This document shows, one piece after another, positions 34,433 through 42,377 of a stretch of 43,556 bases of DNA. The notes under the pieces were generated by a model. That model saw nothing but the letters and a program-made list of their open reading frames with translations. It did not search any database and was not told the origin of the DNA. The position numbers and the translations under genes are program-made. Origin of the DNA: Bacteroidales bacterium OttesenSCG-928-M11 (GTDB lineage Bacteria; Bacteroidota; Bacteroidia; Bacteroidales; Azobacteroidaceae); the NCBI GenBank assembly GCA_030265685.1, contig JAJDGO010000009.1, forward strand, positions 1 to 43,556. The letters are read 5' to 3'. The stretch's first letter is position 1. Every line of letters starts with the position of its first letter.

Positions 34433-35815
34433 TTATCCCTTTACAGCATTTTCTATCTCCTCAGGAGTTATAGGAAGTCGCTTATTATATACGAACCGGC
34501 AACCAGTATCCGTGATAAGTATATCATCTTCTAAACGGATTCCACCAAAATCGAGGTATTCTTTCACCTTGTTATAATTAATAAATTCGGAATTAATACC
34601 CTCTGCTTCCCATTTCTGAATAAGTTGAGGGACAAAATATATACCCGGCTCGACAGTTAAAACATGTCCCGGTTCAAGTTGTTTTCCAAAGCGAAGACTA
34701 CGATAGCCAAACATGGTATCGCGTTGCGTATCTTCATCGTAACCAACAAAAGTTTCTCCCAAATCTTCCATATCATGTACATCAAGTCCCATTGCATGTC
34801 CGAGCCCATGAGGCATAAACAATCCCGGAACACCCGCATTTAATGCTTCTTCCGTATCACCTTTTACAAGACCAATAGCACGAAGTCCTTCAAAAATAAC
34901 CTTATAAGCATTCCGATGAACCGCTTTATATTTTATTCCCGGACAAGCCATTGCTACCGATTCGTTTAGAGCTTGAAGAACAATATTGTGAATCTCTTTT
35001 TGTTTTTGTGTATAATTTCCACCTACGGGAGTAGTTCTTGTAAAATCGGAAGCATAATAGTTTACATTTTCGGCTCCGGCATCGGTAAGCATTAAACGAC
35101 CCGGGGCAAGTATCCCACTATGATCGTGGTTATGAAGCGTTTGTCCGTTCATAGATAGTATAGTTGCGAATGAAACTCTGTTTCCGGCTGAAATAGCAAC
35201 TCCTTCAATCATTCCGGCAATTTCGCGTTCCGAAACTCCGGGCTGACACATCTTCATAGCTGTAATATGCATTGCGTAACCTATCCTTCCGGCATCTTCC
35301 AGTTCAAGTATTTCTTCGGGCGACTTAATCAAGCGGAGCTTAATCACAGCCTTTGTTAATTCAATCGAATACTCATTTACGACCTGTTCTCTATTATTTT
35401 TGTTCAAAAGTTCTGCAATCATCATTTGATTACGATAGCGATAAGGTTTCAAGTAATGAACTGTACGATTCCCTTTCAACAAGTTTGTTAGTTCCGAAGT
35501 AGGAACAACTGATTGAATACCAACTTCTGCTGCGCGATCTTTCAACGAAGGTAAATTACCCATCCAAATAATATCGTCGATTGTCAGTTCGTCTCCGATA
35601 AGATATTCTTTATTATTATCAATGTCGAGAATATAAGCCAAATCCGGAGTGTCTAAACCGACAAAATAAAGGAATGAACTGTCCTGACGGAAAGAATAAG
35701 TATTTCCACTATAATTAAGAGGAGCTTCGCCATTTCCTAACAAAAGTACAATTCCCGAATTTACTAACTTCTTTAATTCTTCTCTTCTTTTTACATAGAC
35801 TTCTTTACTAAACAT
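34433..35815 (-). CDS. Xaa-Pro aminopeptidase (M24B, aminopeptidase P)
   Basis: Dinuclear metallopeptidase releasing the N-terminal residue from Xaa-Pro peptides; cytoplasmic, useful to peptide-fermenting Bacteroidales. 460 residues: N-terminal aminopeptidase P domain (VYVKRREELKKL, SFLYFVGLDTPDL) and catalytic pita-bread domain from about residue 175 with the metal ligands in LTDAGAE, YYASDFTRTTPVGG, HGLGHAMGLDVHD, TVEPGIYF and GIRLEDD. Start ATG at 35815. A weak -7-like TAACTTTA (35891-35898, minus) is the only promoter hint. Array C lies past its stop. Confidence 0.95.
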   Translation of the reverse strand: MFSKEVYVKRREELKKLVNSGIVLLLGNGEAPLNYSGNTYSFRQDSSFLYFVGLDTPDLAYILDIDNNKEYLIGDELTIDDIIWMGNLPSLKDRAAEVGIQSVVPTSELTNLLKGNRTVHYLKPYRYRNQMMIAELLNKNNREQVVNEYSIELTKAVIKLRLIKSPEEILELEDAGRIGYAMHITAMKMCQPGVSEREIAGMIEGVAISAGNRVSFATILSMNGQTLHNHDHSGILAPGRLMLTDAGAENVNYYASDFTRTTPVGGNYTQKQKEIHNIVLQALNESVAMACPGIKYKAVHRNAYKVIFEGLRAIGLVKGDTEEALNAGVPGLFMPHGLGHAMGLDVHDMEDLGETFVGYDEDTQRDTMFGYRSLRFGKQLEPGHVLTVEPGIYFVPQLIQKWEAEGINSEFINYNKVKEYLDFGGIRLEDDILITDTGCRFVYNKRLPITPEEIENAVKG

Positions 35816-35920
35816 GATATATCTGATTTAGAGTTAATATTCCGTTAAAAAGCGAGCAACCAACAAGGTATTCCGTTCCGCTTTCACCCGTAAAGTTAGG
35901 GATAATATCTGAAAATAGAC

Positions 35921-35928
35921 TATCTTTG
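35921..35928 (+). promoter_or_regulatory. Promoter of the HAD-aminotransferase pair
   Basis: TATCTTTG, exact TAnnTTTG, about 70 bp upstream of the HAD start codon. Confidence 0.5.
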
Positions 35929-35999
35929 CCGAAAGAATATAAGAAAGAGAATTATTCTTTTTCCAAAAAATAAGGAAATATTACGACACAAAACAAGCA

Positions 36000-36629
36000 A
36001 TGAACTTAAACGGAATTAAAAATATTGTATTTGATTTGGGAGGAGTGCTAATAACACTCAATATAAATGAAGCCATACGCCGATTTAAAGCAATTGGATT
36101 GGAAAACATAGAAGAGTTTCTTGATCCTTATCACCAAAAAGGTATTTTCCTTGCCTTAGAAGATGGCTCAATGTCGGCCGAAGCATTTTATGATGCGGTT
36201 CGAAAAGAAGCCGGAAAAGACATTTCCGACAAAGATATTATTTGGGCTTGGCTTGGTTTTATTGAAGACCTTCCGGTTTATAAATTGAAAATGCTTGACA
36301 ACTTGAGGCAACAAGGTTATAAACTTTATCTGCTTAGTAATACTAATCCATGCGTAATGAGCTGGGCAATGTCATCAGATTTTTCTCCCGAAGGAAAAAC
36401 ATTAGCCGATTATTTCGACAAATGCTATTTATCGTACCAACAAGGCTGTGTTAAGCCCGATGTTCGTATTTTTGATTCTATGATAAAAGATTCGGGAATA
36501 ATTCCGCAAGAGACTCTTTTTATAGATGATGGTAAAGCTAATGTCGAAATGGGAAATCAATTAGGATTTCATACCTATCAACCGATCAACGGAAGCGACT
36601 TTCGCGAAGAACTTGGACTAATAGATTAA
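36000..36629 (+). CDS. HAD-IA family phosphatase
   Basis: 209-residue haloacid-dehalogenase-like hydrolase. Motif I is IVFDLGGVL (D12-type nucleophile, with Gly instead of the usual second Asp), motif II LLSNTNP, motif III KPDVRIF (Lys), motif IV LFIDDGKANVEMG. A helical cap (about residues 20-90) makes it subclass IA. The missing second Asp is common in this GGVL subgroup and does not show inactivity. The substrate is unknown; a sugar phosphate or flavin nucleotide is possible. The DegT-type aminotransferase gene begins 2 bp after its stop. Confidence 0.88.
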   Translation: MNLNGIKNIVFDLGGVLITLNINEAIRRFKAIGLENIEEFLDPYHQKGIFLALEDGSMSAEAFYDAVRKEAGKDISDKDIIWAWLGFIEDLPVYKLKMLDNLRQQGYKLYLLSNTNPCVMSWAMSSDFSPEGKTLADYFDKCYLSYQQGCVKPDVRIFDSMIKDSGIIPQETLFIDDGKANVEMGNQLGFHTYQPINGSDFREELGLID

Positions 36630-36631
36630 CT

Positions 36632-37786
36632 ATGAACGAAAAGATATGGCTCTCACTCGCCCATTTAAGTGGAAACGAGATGAAATATATACAAGAAGCT
36701 TTCGATACTAATTGGGTTACTTCGGCAGGAAAAAACATCGATGAATTCGAAAAACAATTGGAATCTTTCCTTAGTGACGATGCAGGAAACGAAACAAATG
36801 TTTTTGTTACGGCGCTTAGTTCGGGAACCGCAGCCTTACATTTGGGACTATTACTTTTAGGAGTGGGACCGGGAGACGAAGTGCTTTGTCAAAGTTTCAC
36901 CTATGCTGCCTCTGCCAATCCTATTTATTATGTCGGAGCAACACCAGTATTTGTTGATAGCGAACCGGATACTTGGAATATGTCGCCCGAACATCTACGA
37001 AGAGCTATTATTGATCGTATCGCAAAAGGCAAGAAACCGAAAGCAATTATACCGGTAGATCAGTATGGTATGCCTGTAAAAATGGATGAGATCAATGCTA
37101 TTGCCCAAGAATATGAGATTCCTGTATTGGAAGATGCTGCCGAAGCGCTGGGATCTACTTATAAAAAGAAAGCTTGTGGCTCTTTGGGAGACATGGGAGT
37201 TTTGTCGTTCAACGGAAACAAAATTATTACCACCTCAGGAGGAGGAGCACTTGTTTCGCGAAACAAACAACTTGTAAAAAATGCCCTTCATCTTTCTACT
37301 CAAGCACGAGATGTTGCTCCACATTATCAACATTCTCATATAGGATATAACTATCGCATGAGTAATATCATAGCCGGAATCGGGAGAGGACAAATGGAAG
37401 TTCTAGAAAAACGTATCGAGCAGCGTCGAGCTAATAATATTTATTACCGCCAGTACTTGTCTAATGTGCCCGGACTTACTTTTCATTCGGAATTGAGTTC
37501 TGATTTCTTTTCAAATTTTTGGCTTACTGCTATCTTAATAAATCCCGAAAAGAGTGCAGGAATAACAAGAGAAGATATTCGTCTTCATTTAGAAAGTTGT
37601 AATATAGAAGCTCGTCCCGTATGGAAACCTATGCATCAACAACCAGTTTTTGCGGATTGTCCTTATTATGGAGAAGGTATTTCGGATCGTCTTTTTGAGC
37701 AAGGCTTGTGTCTTCCCTCATCTTCTATCCTAAAAGAAAACGATCTTCAGCGAGTAGTAAAAGGTATTCTCGATTTGTATAAATAA
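36632..37786 (+). CDS. DegT/DnrJ/EryC1/StrS-type sugar aminotransferase
   Basis: 384-residue fold-type I PLP enzyme that aminates keto-sugar nucleotides for surface glycans. Features: WLSLAHLSGNE opening, ALSSGTAALHLGLLLLGVGPGDEV, LEDAAEALGSTYK (Asp168 binds the pyridine nitrogen), and LSFNGNKIITTSGGG with Schiff-base Lys197. NYRMSNIIAGIGRGQME and RPVWKPMHQQP are the usual substrate-site blocks. It is coupled to the HAD gene but far from any visible glycosyltransferase or polysaccharide locus, so it is probably an outlying member of a glycan pathway. It converges with the next gene. Confidence 0.93.
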   Translation: MNEKIWLSLAHLSGNEMKYIQEAFDTNWVTSAGKNIDEFEKQLESFLSDDAGNETNVFVTALSSGTAALHLGLLLLGVGPGDEVLCQSFTYAASANPIYYVGATPVFVDSEPDTWNMSPEHLRRAIIDRIAKGKKPKAIIPVDQYGMPVKMDEINAIAQEYEIPVLEDAAEALGSTYKKKACGSLGDMGVLSFNGNKIITTSGGGALVSRNKQLVKNALHLSTQARDVAPHYQHSHIGYNYRMSNIIAGIGRGQMEVLEKRIEQRRANNIYYRQYLSNVPGLTFHSELSSDFFSNFWLTAILINPEKSAGITREDIRLHLESCNIEARPVWKPMHQQPVFADCPYYGEGISDRLFEQGLCLPSSSILKENDLQRVVKGILDLYK

Positions 37787-37796
37787 CTTGGGCTGA

Positions 37797-38330
37797 TCAA
37801 GCTTTGTTGATGGTCGATAAATAGTGAATAATCTGCTTTCCGAGTTCTCGTACTTGCAGATTATTATCACTTTTATCCACATTTAGATTAGTAATAGACA
37901 AATCATAAGGCGATTGTTCTCCCTTTTTATACCCTACTTTCATACGAGCTTTAGCAGATAAAGCTAATATTTCCAAAACAGGATTTCGTTTTATAGTAAG
38001 ATCTAATAATAGATCGTAACGAAAAGAAGATATTTTCTCTACAATCTCGTCTATTTTATTGTCAAACCAATCGGTTGCCTCTTTCGAGTTGATGATTTTA
38101 TAAGGTGTTTCCGAATAGTCATACTCATCCTTTTTATCTTTATAAGCATAAACGCGGACTTGTTTTCCTGCTTTAAGAAGCTGTTCGACAAGTAAGTCGG
38201 CCTCTTCATAGTCTACCGTATCAAACAAAACAAGTATTGTCTTGACTTCATTTAGGTTCAAGAACTCACCTCTATGTTTATCGTTCTGATAGAGTTTTTT
38301 TAATTTGCTATTGATAAAAGGATTGTACAT
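37797..38330 (-). CDS. Bacteroidetes-specific hypothetical protein (DUF6913-like)
   Basis: 177-residue protein I recognise only as a Bacteroidetes hypothetical family. Visible: VKTILVLFDTVDYEEADLLVEQLLKAG (first beta-alpha unit), KQVRVYAYKDKK (second), YDLLLDLTIKRNPVLEILALSAKARMKVGYKKGEQ (third), with a C-terminal ELGKQIIHYLSTI helix. This alternation and the LDL...LSAKARMKVGY block resemble the N-terminal half of heptosyltransferase-like (GT9) proteins; that comparison is only inference, and half a fold would probably not be catalytic. It follows the DUF5606 gene by 9 bp in the same run. Confidence 0.75.
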   Translation of the reverse strand: MYNPFINSKLKKLYQNDKHRGEFLNLNEVKTILVLFDTVDYEEADLLVEQLLKAGKQVRVYAYKDKKDEYDYSETPYKIINSKEATDWFDNKIDEIVEKISSFRYDLLLDLTIKRNPVLEILALSAKARMKVGYKKGEQSPYDLSITNLNVDKSDNNLQVRELGKQIIHYLSTINKA

Positions 38331-38339
38331 AAGAAAAGC

Positions 38340-38786
38340 TTAAGCCTTTTCGTCTGTTTTTGCCGGAGTTTCGTCTTGTGCTTCTTCCTCTTTAGATTTG
38401 GCAGAAAAATCGATCAAGTTATTTTTCACCAATAAATTATACCAAGCCATTATTTTCTTTATATCAGTAGGATATACTCTTTCTCTATCGAAATTAGGAA
38501 GAACTTCTCCAAGATAATTTCGAAGTTCGGCAGGTTGTATGTTCGATGCATATTCGATTTCTTTGCCTTCTTCTTTTGTTTTTATTCCTTCAAGCACATT
38601 TCCTAACGGAATATCATCTTCGTCTGTATATATAGCAATATCACCCAGCGAAACTACTTTGTCGCGAGCATAAACAGGTATTCTTTTTCCATCTATTAAA
38701 GACTCGGCAATGAACATATTCTTGCCTTGCGAAACTAATTTGTATAAACCAGGTTTTCCTGATACTGATAAGATTTCCTTTAACAT
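38340..38786 (-). CDS. DUF5606 domain-containing protein
   Basis: 148-residue Bacteroidetes protein of unknown function. Family opening MLKEILSVSGKPGLYKLVSQGKNMFIAESLIDGKRIPVYA, then VVSLGDIAIYTDEDDIPLG, a predicted helical module (NIQPAELRNYLGEVLPNFDRERVYPTDIKKIMAWYNLL) and a charged low-complexity tail (KSKEEEAQDETPAKTDEKA). The first part looks like a small beta-barrel, the second a helix-loop-helix. No signal peptide, so it is cytoplasmic. Promoter at 38817; the downstream hypothetical is probably cotranscribed. Confidence 0.82.
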   Translation of the reverse strand: MLKEILSVSGKPGLYKLVSQGKNMFIAESLIDGKRIPVYARDKVVSLGDIAIYTDEDDIPLGNVLEGIKTKEEGKEIEYASNIQPAELRNYLGEVLPNFDRERVYPTDIKKIMAWYNLLVKNNLIDFSAKSKEEEAQDETPAKTDEKA

Positions 38787-38816
38787 ATTTTACTTCTTAA
38801 ATTTTTATTACCGCCA

Positions 38817-38824
38817 CAAAAATA
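38817..38824 (-). promoter_or_regulatory. Promoter of the DUF5606 gene
   Basis: TATTTTTG on the minus strand, an exact TAnnTTTG match, 30 bp before the ATG at 38786. The gap between it and the tyrosine phosphatase stop (38877) holds nothing else visible. Confidence 0.5.
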
Positions 38825-38876
38825 CATAAATTATTGAGATTAGAAATTATATTGTTGCGACAGACTATATATAGAA

Positions 38877-39587
38877 TTAATTCAGGTATATTTCTTGTAA
38901 TCGTTTGATATTTACCTTGAGTACTTTTTCTAAAAACGCTAAGACACTTCCATGATTGGTTTTAATGTGACTTAATGCGGCAAGTAAGTAATTCGGTTTA
39001 ACAAAGAACATGTCCTTAAATTGCGGATATTCTTCAAAAGAATTACCATATTTTTTTTCTAAATGAATATTCGATTCCAAATAATTACTCATTATTGTTT
39101 CTTCTTCTACACCAAGTGCAAAAAGAATAAGCGCGGCAGCTATTCCCGTACGGTCTTTTCCTGCCGAACAATGAAACACGAGAGGTATATTATCTTCGTT
39201 TTGTAACAAAACAAAGAATTTTTCATAGTAAGAAAGACAATCCGGATCAGAAATCAGAGTAATATACATCTGTTCCATAAAGAAATCTACCCCTTGTGAT
39301 AGTCCTCCAAGAACAGAAGACAAGTCAGAAACGTTGCCCGGACTCATCGGAAATTTAAAAATATTCTTCAAACCGGAAGGAAGTTTATCAGGTAACGACT
39401 CTTCTTCTCCCTCCGAACGGAAGTCGACAATAGTATATAATGGAAGTTTCTCAAGAGAAATCAAGTCTTCATCGGTCAATAAATGCAAATCATCCGAACG
39501 AAATAATTGATTTATTTTTATTGTTCTCCCATCTTGTGTTCTAATACCTCCCAAGTCTCGGAAGTTATTTGCAGCATTCAACTTCAT
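38877..39587 (-). CDS. Tyrosine-protein phosphatase (Y_phosphatase3 type)
   Basis: 236-residue phosphatase with the signature HCSAGKDRTG (nucleophile Cys140, Arg146) and the opening NFRDLGGIRTQDGRTI and LFRSDDLHLLTDED typical of bacterial dual-specificity or lipid phosphatases of this type. No signal peptide is seen. Substrate may be phosphotyrosine, phosphoserine or a phosphoinositide. The 8-bp gap after the PlsC acyltransferase gene shows one operon; a link with phospholipid turnover is an inference. Confidence 0.93.
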   Translation of the reverse strand: MKLNAANNFRDLGGIRTQDGRTIKINQLFRSDDLHLLTDEDLISLEKLPLYTIVDFRSEGEEESLPDKLPSGLKNIFKFPMSPGNVSDLSSVLGGLSQGVDFFMEQMYITLISDPDCLSYYEKFFVLLQNEDNIPLVFHCSAGKDRTGIAAALILFALGVEEETIMSNYLESNIHLEKKYGNSFEEYPQFKDMFFVKPNYLLAALSHIKTNHGSVLAFLEKVLKVNIKRLQEIYLN

Positions 39588-39595
39588 CGTTTTAT

Positions 39596-40348
39596 TTATT
39601 TATATTCGTACCACAAAGAACTTTCAATTTCTTTTTGCGATTTATTCAACAGGTCTCGTATGTTAGTTGCGGCCTCTCTCAAATCATTTGCTTTTAAATG
39701 TTCTGTCGGTATTGGTTCGTGTATAATCATTTCCATTTTATGTGGAGTAAGCAAATAAGAATTTATCGGCATTACATCAAACGGGCCATTAATAGTTATA
39801 GGAACTATCGGAAGTTTTAGATCCAAAGCCATTTGATAGCCTCCTTTTTTAAACGTTCCAAGTTTTCCGTCTTTTGTTCTTGATCCTTCCGGAAATATCA
39901 CAATAGAAGCTCCTTTTTTTAAGCGTGCTTCTGCGTCTTGAATCGTTTTTGCTACTGCTTTCGGAGTAGAATTGTCGACAAATATAAATCCGGCTTTGCG
40001 ACAAGCATAACCAACAAAGGGGATCTTTGCCAATTCTTTTTTCATAACCCATTTGATTGGTTGCTTCAAATAACCATATACCAAAAAAATATCAAAAGCA
40101 CCTTGATGATTTGCTACAAAGACATACGACTGGTTTTTGTCTAAAGCTCCACGTCCATAAACTCTTATCGGACATAAAGACACGATACAGACAATTCTTG
40201 ACCAAATCATTCCCGGATAATAACTAAACCATCGCTCTCCACCCAAACTACATCCAATAATTGTAACTAAAGCAGTAAGCAAAGTCACAACTAATAATAT
40301 AGGTGCCCAAATAAAAATTTGATATAATAGTATGAAGATTCGTCTCAT
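39596..40348 (-). CDS. plsC: 1-acyl-sn-glycerol-3-phosphate acyltransferase
   Basis: Membrane-bound acyltransferase making phosphatidic acid from lysophosphatidic acid. 250 residues: two hydrophobic segments at the N-terminus (about 5-35), the HX4D catalytic motif in NHQGAFD (H81, D86), FVDN and FPEGSRTKDGKLGTFKKGG (substrate phosphate site), and LPIVPITI. The start ATG at 40348 fits the TAAATTTG promoter at 40369. Cotranscribed with the tyrosine phosphatase gene. Confidence 0.94.
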   Translation of the reverse strand: MRRIFILLYQIFIWAPILLVVTLLTALVTIIGCSLGGERWFSYYPGMIWSRIVCIVSLCPIRVYGRGALDKNQSYVFVANHQGAFDIFLVYGYLKQPIKWVMKKELAKIPFVGYACRKAGFIFVDNSTPKAVAKTIQDAEARLKKGASIVIFPEGSRTKDGKLGTFKKGGYQMALDLKLPIVPITINGPFDVMPINSYLLTPHKMEMIIHEPIPTEHLKANDLREAATNIRDLLNKSQKEIESSLWYEYK

Positions 40349-40368
40349 ATCGTCCGGTATTGAGGATG

Positions 40369-40376
40369 CAAATTTA
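40369..40376 (-). promoter_or_regulatory. Promoter of the plsC-phosphatase operon
   Basis: TAAATTTG on the minus strand, an exact TAnnTTTG match, 20 bp before the plsC ATG. Confidence 0.5.
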
Positions 40377-40429
40377 TGAAAAACTTTAGTTTATCAAAAC
40401 CTTAAATAAATAATTCATAAAAAAGAGCT

Positions 40430-40437
40430 ACATTTGT
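40430..40437 (+). promoter_or_regulatory. Promoter of the small membrane protein gene
   Basis: TACATTTG, exact TAnnTTTG. The first usable ATG codons (40446 and 40455) lie 8 and 17 bp downstream, so the leader is short or absent. Confidence 0.5.
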
Positions 40438-40454
40438 TTCATAAAATGATAGTA

Positions 40455-40622
40455 ATGAAGCTATTTTTGAAGTATCTCGGAATAATAATTGTTTTATTAG
40501 GAGTTTGTATTCTTGCAATTCCTTTTTTTATGGGAATATTAAGCAATCAGTGGCTCGTTGTCGGGGGATCTTTTGTTGTTTTAGGTTTTTTAGCCTACGT
40601 ATTGATCAACAAATACATTTAA
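40455..40622 (+). CDS. Small two-helix membrane protein
   Basis: 55-residue protein: MKLFLKYLG, a hydrophobic segment (IIIVLLGVCILAIPFFMG), a short NQW loop and a second one (LVVGGSFVVLGFLAYVLI) ending NKYI. An in-frame ATG at 40446 would add three residues (MIV); the TTG further up overlaps the promoter and is excluded. No function known. It is monocistronic with its own promoter and converges with the CYTH gene. Small size keeps some doubt, but the promoter, hydrophobic pattern and clean stop support a real gene. Confidence 0.65.
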   Translation: MKLFLKYLGIIIVLLGVCILAIPFFMGILSNQWLVVGGSFVVLGFLAYVLINKYI

Positions 40623-40646
40623 TTACTAAAGAAAACTTTCTTCCCA

Positions 40647-41108
40647 CTAAGCCAAATGCGCGGCCAAATAAGCATTATAATACTTTTCTTGTCCGGTTAC
40701 TTCTTCGCCTAACCAATCCGGTTTTTCAAAAACTTCGCTTTCCGACTCAAGTTCCAGCTCTGCGACGATCAGTCCTTCGTATTTTCCATAAAAAACATCA
40801 ACTTCATAGACATGTTTTCCAAAAGGAATATAGTTACGTTCTTTTTCAATAAGTCCGGGTAAAGCTATTTTCAATAAACTTTCCGCATCGGAAATAGGAA
40901 TAGAATACTCGAACTCCAAGCGAGAAAAGCCATTTCCATTCGTATCTCCCTTGATAGTTAAATAAGCTGATTCACCTTTAATCCTAACCCGTACTGTTCT
41001 GTCTTTAGAAGAACAAATATAAGCTTGTACGATTCGCTCTTTCTTTGTAACGAAAGGCTTGAAGTCGCCCTTTACCAAAAACTTTCTTTCTATTTCAATG
41101 CCGCTCAT
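40647..41108 (-). CDS. CYTH domain protein (triphosphatase-like)
   Basis: 153-residue CYTH-fold protein. The fold's defining ExExK motif is at E5, E7 and K9 (EIERKFLV), followed by alternating charged strands (RTVRVRIKGESAYLTIKG, EFEYSIPISDAE, YEVDVFYGKYEGLIVAELELESE) lining a tunnel that binds triphosphates with metal. Known members hydrolyse inorganic triphosphate or thiamin triphosphate, or act as adenylate cyclase; the bacterial short form is most often a tripolyphosphatase. Cotranscribed 21 bp after the DUF2027-Smr gene. Confidence 0.92.
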   Translation of the reverse strand: MSGIEIERKFLVKGDFKPFVTKKERIVQAYICSSKDRTVRVRIKGESAYLTIKGDTNGNGFSRLEFEYSIPISDAESLLKIALPGLIEKERNYIPFGKHVYEVDVFYGKYEGLIVAELELESESEVFEKPDWLGEEVTGQEKYYNAYLAAHLA

Positions 41109-41129
41109 AAATAAAGGAATAAAGAAACA

Positions 41130-42215
41130 TTATCGGATAGTAATCAAAGTTGCACCAAATCCATACTCTTTGAACGAAGCATCTTGAACAGAAAACTGTT
41201 TGTACTTATGATTCAACTCATCTGTAATCGATTTACGCAACACTCCTTCTCCTTTTCCGTGGATAAATATTATTTTTTGCCCTTTCTTTGTTTTATTTGC
41301 TTCGATTACTTCTCGAAACTTGTCTAACTGAACATTTAATATATCCGCATTATTCATACCAGCTGTAGTATCTAATAGCTGATTGATATGTAAATCGACT
41401 TCAATAATCGGATTGTTATCTTTTTTAGAAGAATTAATTCGAGGACGTCCTTGTCCGGTTTCTTTCCGGGAAGGAGCAACTTCGCGTCGATTGTTTTTCT
41501 GTGTCATTATTTCTTGTAAATCCGTAGCCGAAACAAGCATTTCCCGCGACTGAGAATCGTTCGTAACTAAAGGATATACCAAAGCATCTTCTTCGAAAAA
41601 ATCATTTTTCTTAAAACTATGGAGCTTATAGAATTTAACACCATCAATGCGTAGCTCTATACTATATGAATTTTTAAGAGAATAGGGTTTATCTTGTTTG
41701 AATGCAATGAACTGAACGCAAACTTTTTCTATATCGTTGATTTGTTCTTTCGAAAATTCTTCGATAAAAAGACGCGTATTCGGCTCTATCAATTCAGCAT
41801 GACGGCTTATCCAGGCATTGTTGTTGCGAGACATATAATTAAAGAAAAGGAAATAGTTGCTATCATTAATAAGATAAGTTTCGTAATTACTCTTTCCTAA
41901 ATTTTTAATATCCATTGGTAAATAAGCTAAGAAAACATTCAACTTATCACCTCCAACAACTTCGACAATTTCGTACTTCTCTTGTGGTTTATCAACAACA
42001 GAGGCAGTGATCTTTGGCTCTTCTGTCGGCACTTGAGGAGTTTTAATTGCATAATTATTCTCATTTGTTTCAATAACTACACACTCTCGGATCAAGACCG
42101 GTGTTTCAAATCCATCCTCTTCTTCTACTAATACGATCTCTTTATTTTGAAACCTACGAACAATTCCACCTCCTGTGGAGTTAAGGAAACGAACACGGTC
42201 GCCAATTTTTACCAT
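41130..42215 (-). CDS. DUF2027-Smr domain protein (MutS2-like)
   Basis: 361-residue protein. Residues 1-50 (MVKIGDRVRFLNSTGGGIVRRFQNKEIVLVEEEDGF) form an SH3-like KOW-type barrel; DUF2027 follows to about residue 225; after a basic linker (about 235-265) comes an Smr domain: VDLHINQL, IIFIHGKGEGVLR, and the closing YGFGATLITIR. Smr domains are small endonucleases (the H-G-K-G loop) and occur in MutS2 and stalled-ribosome mRNA-cleavage factors. The DNA or RNA substrate is not settled here. Promoter at 42240; divergent from the QueA-like gene. Confidence 0.92.
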   Translation of the reverse strand: MVKIGDRVRFLNSTGGGIVRRFQNKEIVLVEEEDGFETPVLIRECVVIETNENNYAIKTPQVPTEEPKITASVVDKPQEKYEIVEVVGGDKLNVFLAYLPMDIKNLGKSNYETYLINDSNYFLFFNYMSRNNNAWISRHAELIEPNTRLFIEEFSKEQINDIEKVCVQFIAFKQDKPYSLKNSYSIELRIDGVKFYKLHSFKKNDFFEEDALVYPLVTNDSQSREMLVSATDLQEIMTQKNNRREVAPSRKETGQGRPRINSSKKDNNPIIEVDLHINQLLDTTAGMNNADILNVQLDKFREVIEANKTKKGQKIIFIHGKGEGVLRKSITDELNHKYKQFSVQDASFKEYGFGATLITIR

Positions 42216-42239
42216 AACCTTCTTCTTTTATTAATCACG

Positions 42240-42247
42240 CAAAGGTA
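42240..42247 (-). promoter_or_regulatory. Promoter of the DUF2027-Smr/CYTH operon
   Basis: TACCTTTG on the minus strand, an exact TAnnTTTG match, 24 bp before the ATG at 42215. It is preceded, one base away, by ATGAACTTTATT, the same block as at the opposing promoter. Confidence 0.6.
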
Positions 42248-42248
42248 A

Positions 42249-42361
42249 AATAAAGTTCATTAAGATGAAAGCGCCAAAGGACATAAAGTAACAGAATAAT
42301 ATAGAAGTTCAAAAAATTAAATCACTCCTTCGCGAACAATACAAACTTTATGAACTTTATT
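42249..42361. repeat. Inverted repeat joining two divergent promoters
   Basis: AATAAAGTTCAT (42249-42260) and ATGAACTTTATT (42350-42361) are perfect 12-bp inverted copies. Each ends one base before its own TAnnTTTG element, so both promoters read ATGAACTTTATT-n-TA(C/T)CTTTG, 19 of 21 bases alike when one is reversed. The 89 bp between them hold no other motif I can name. Confidence 0.85.
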
Positions 42362-42362
42362 G

Positions 42363-42370
42363 TATCTTTG
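42363..42370 (+). promoter_or_regulatory. Promoter of the QueA-like gene
   Basis: TATCTTTG, exact TAnnTTTG, with only 7 bp between it and the ATG at 42378. The transcript may be leaderless or nearly so. Confidence 0.6.
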
Positions 42371-42377
42371 CACTCCC

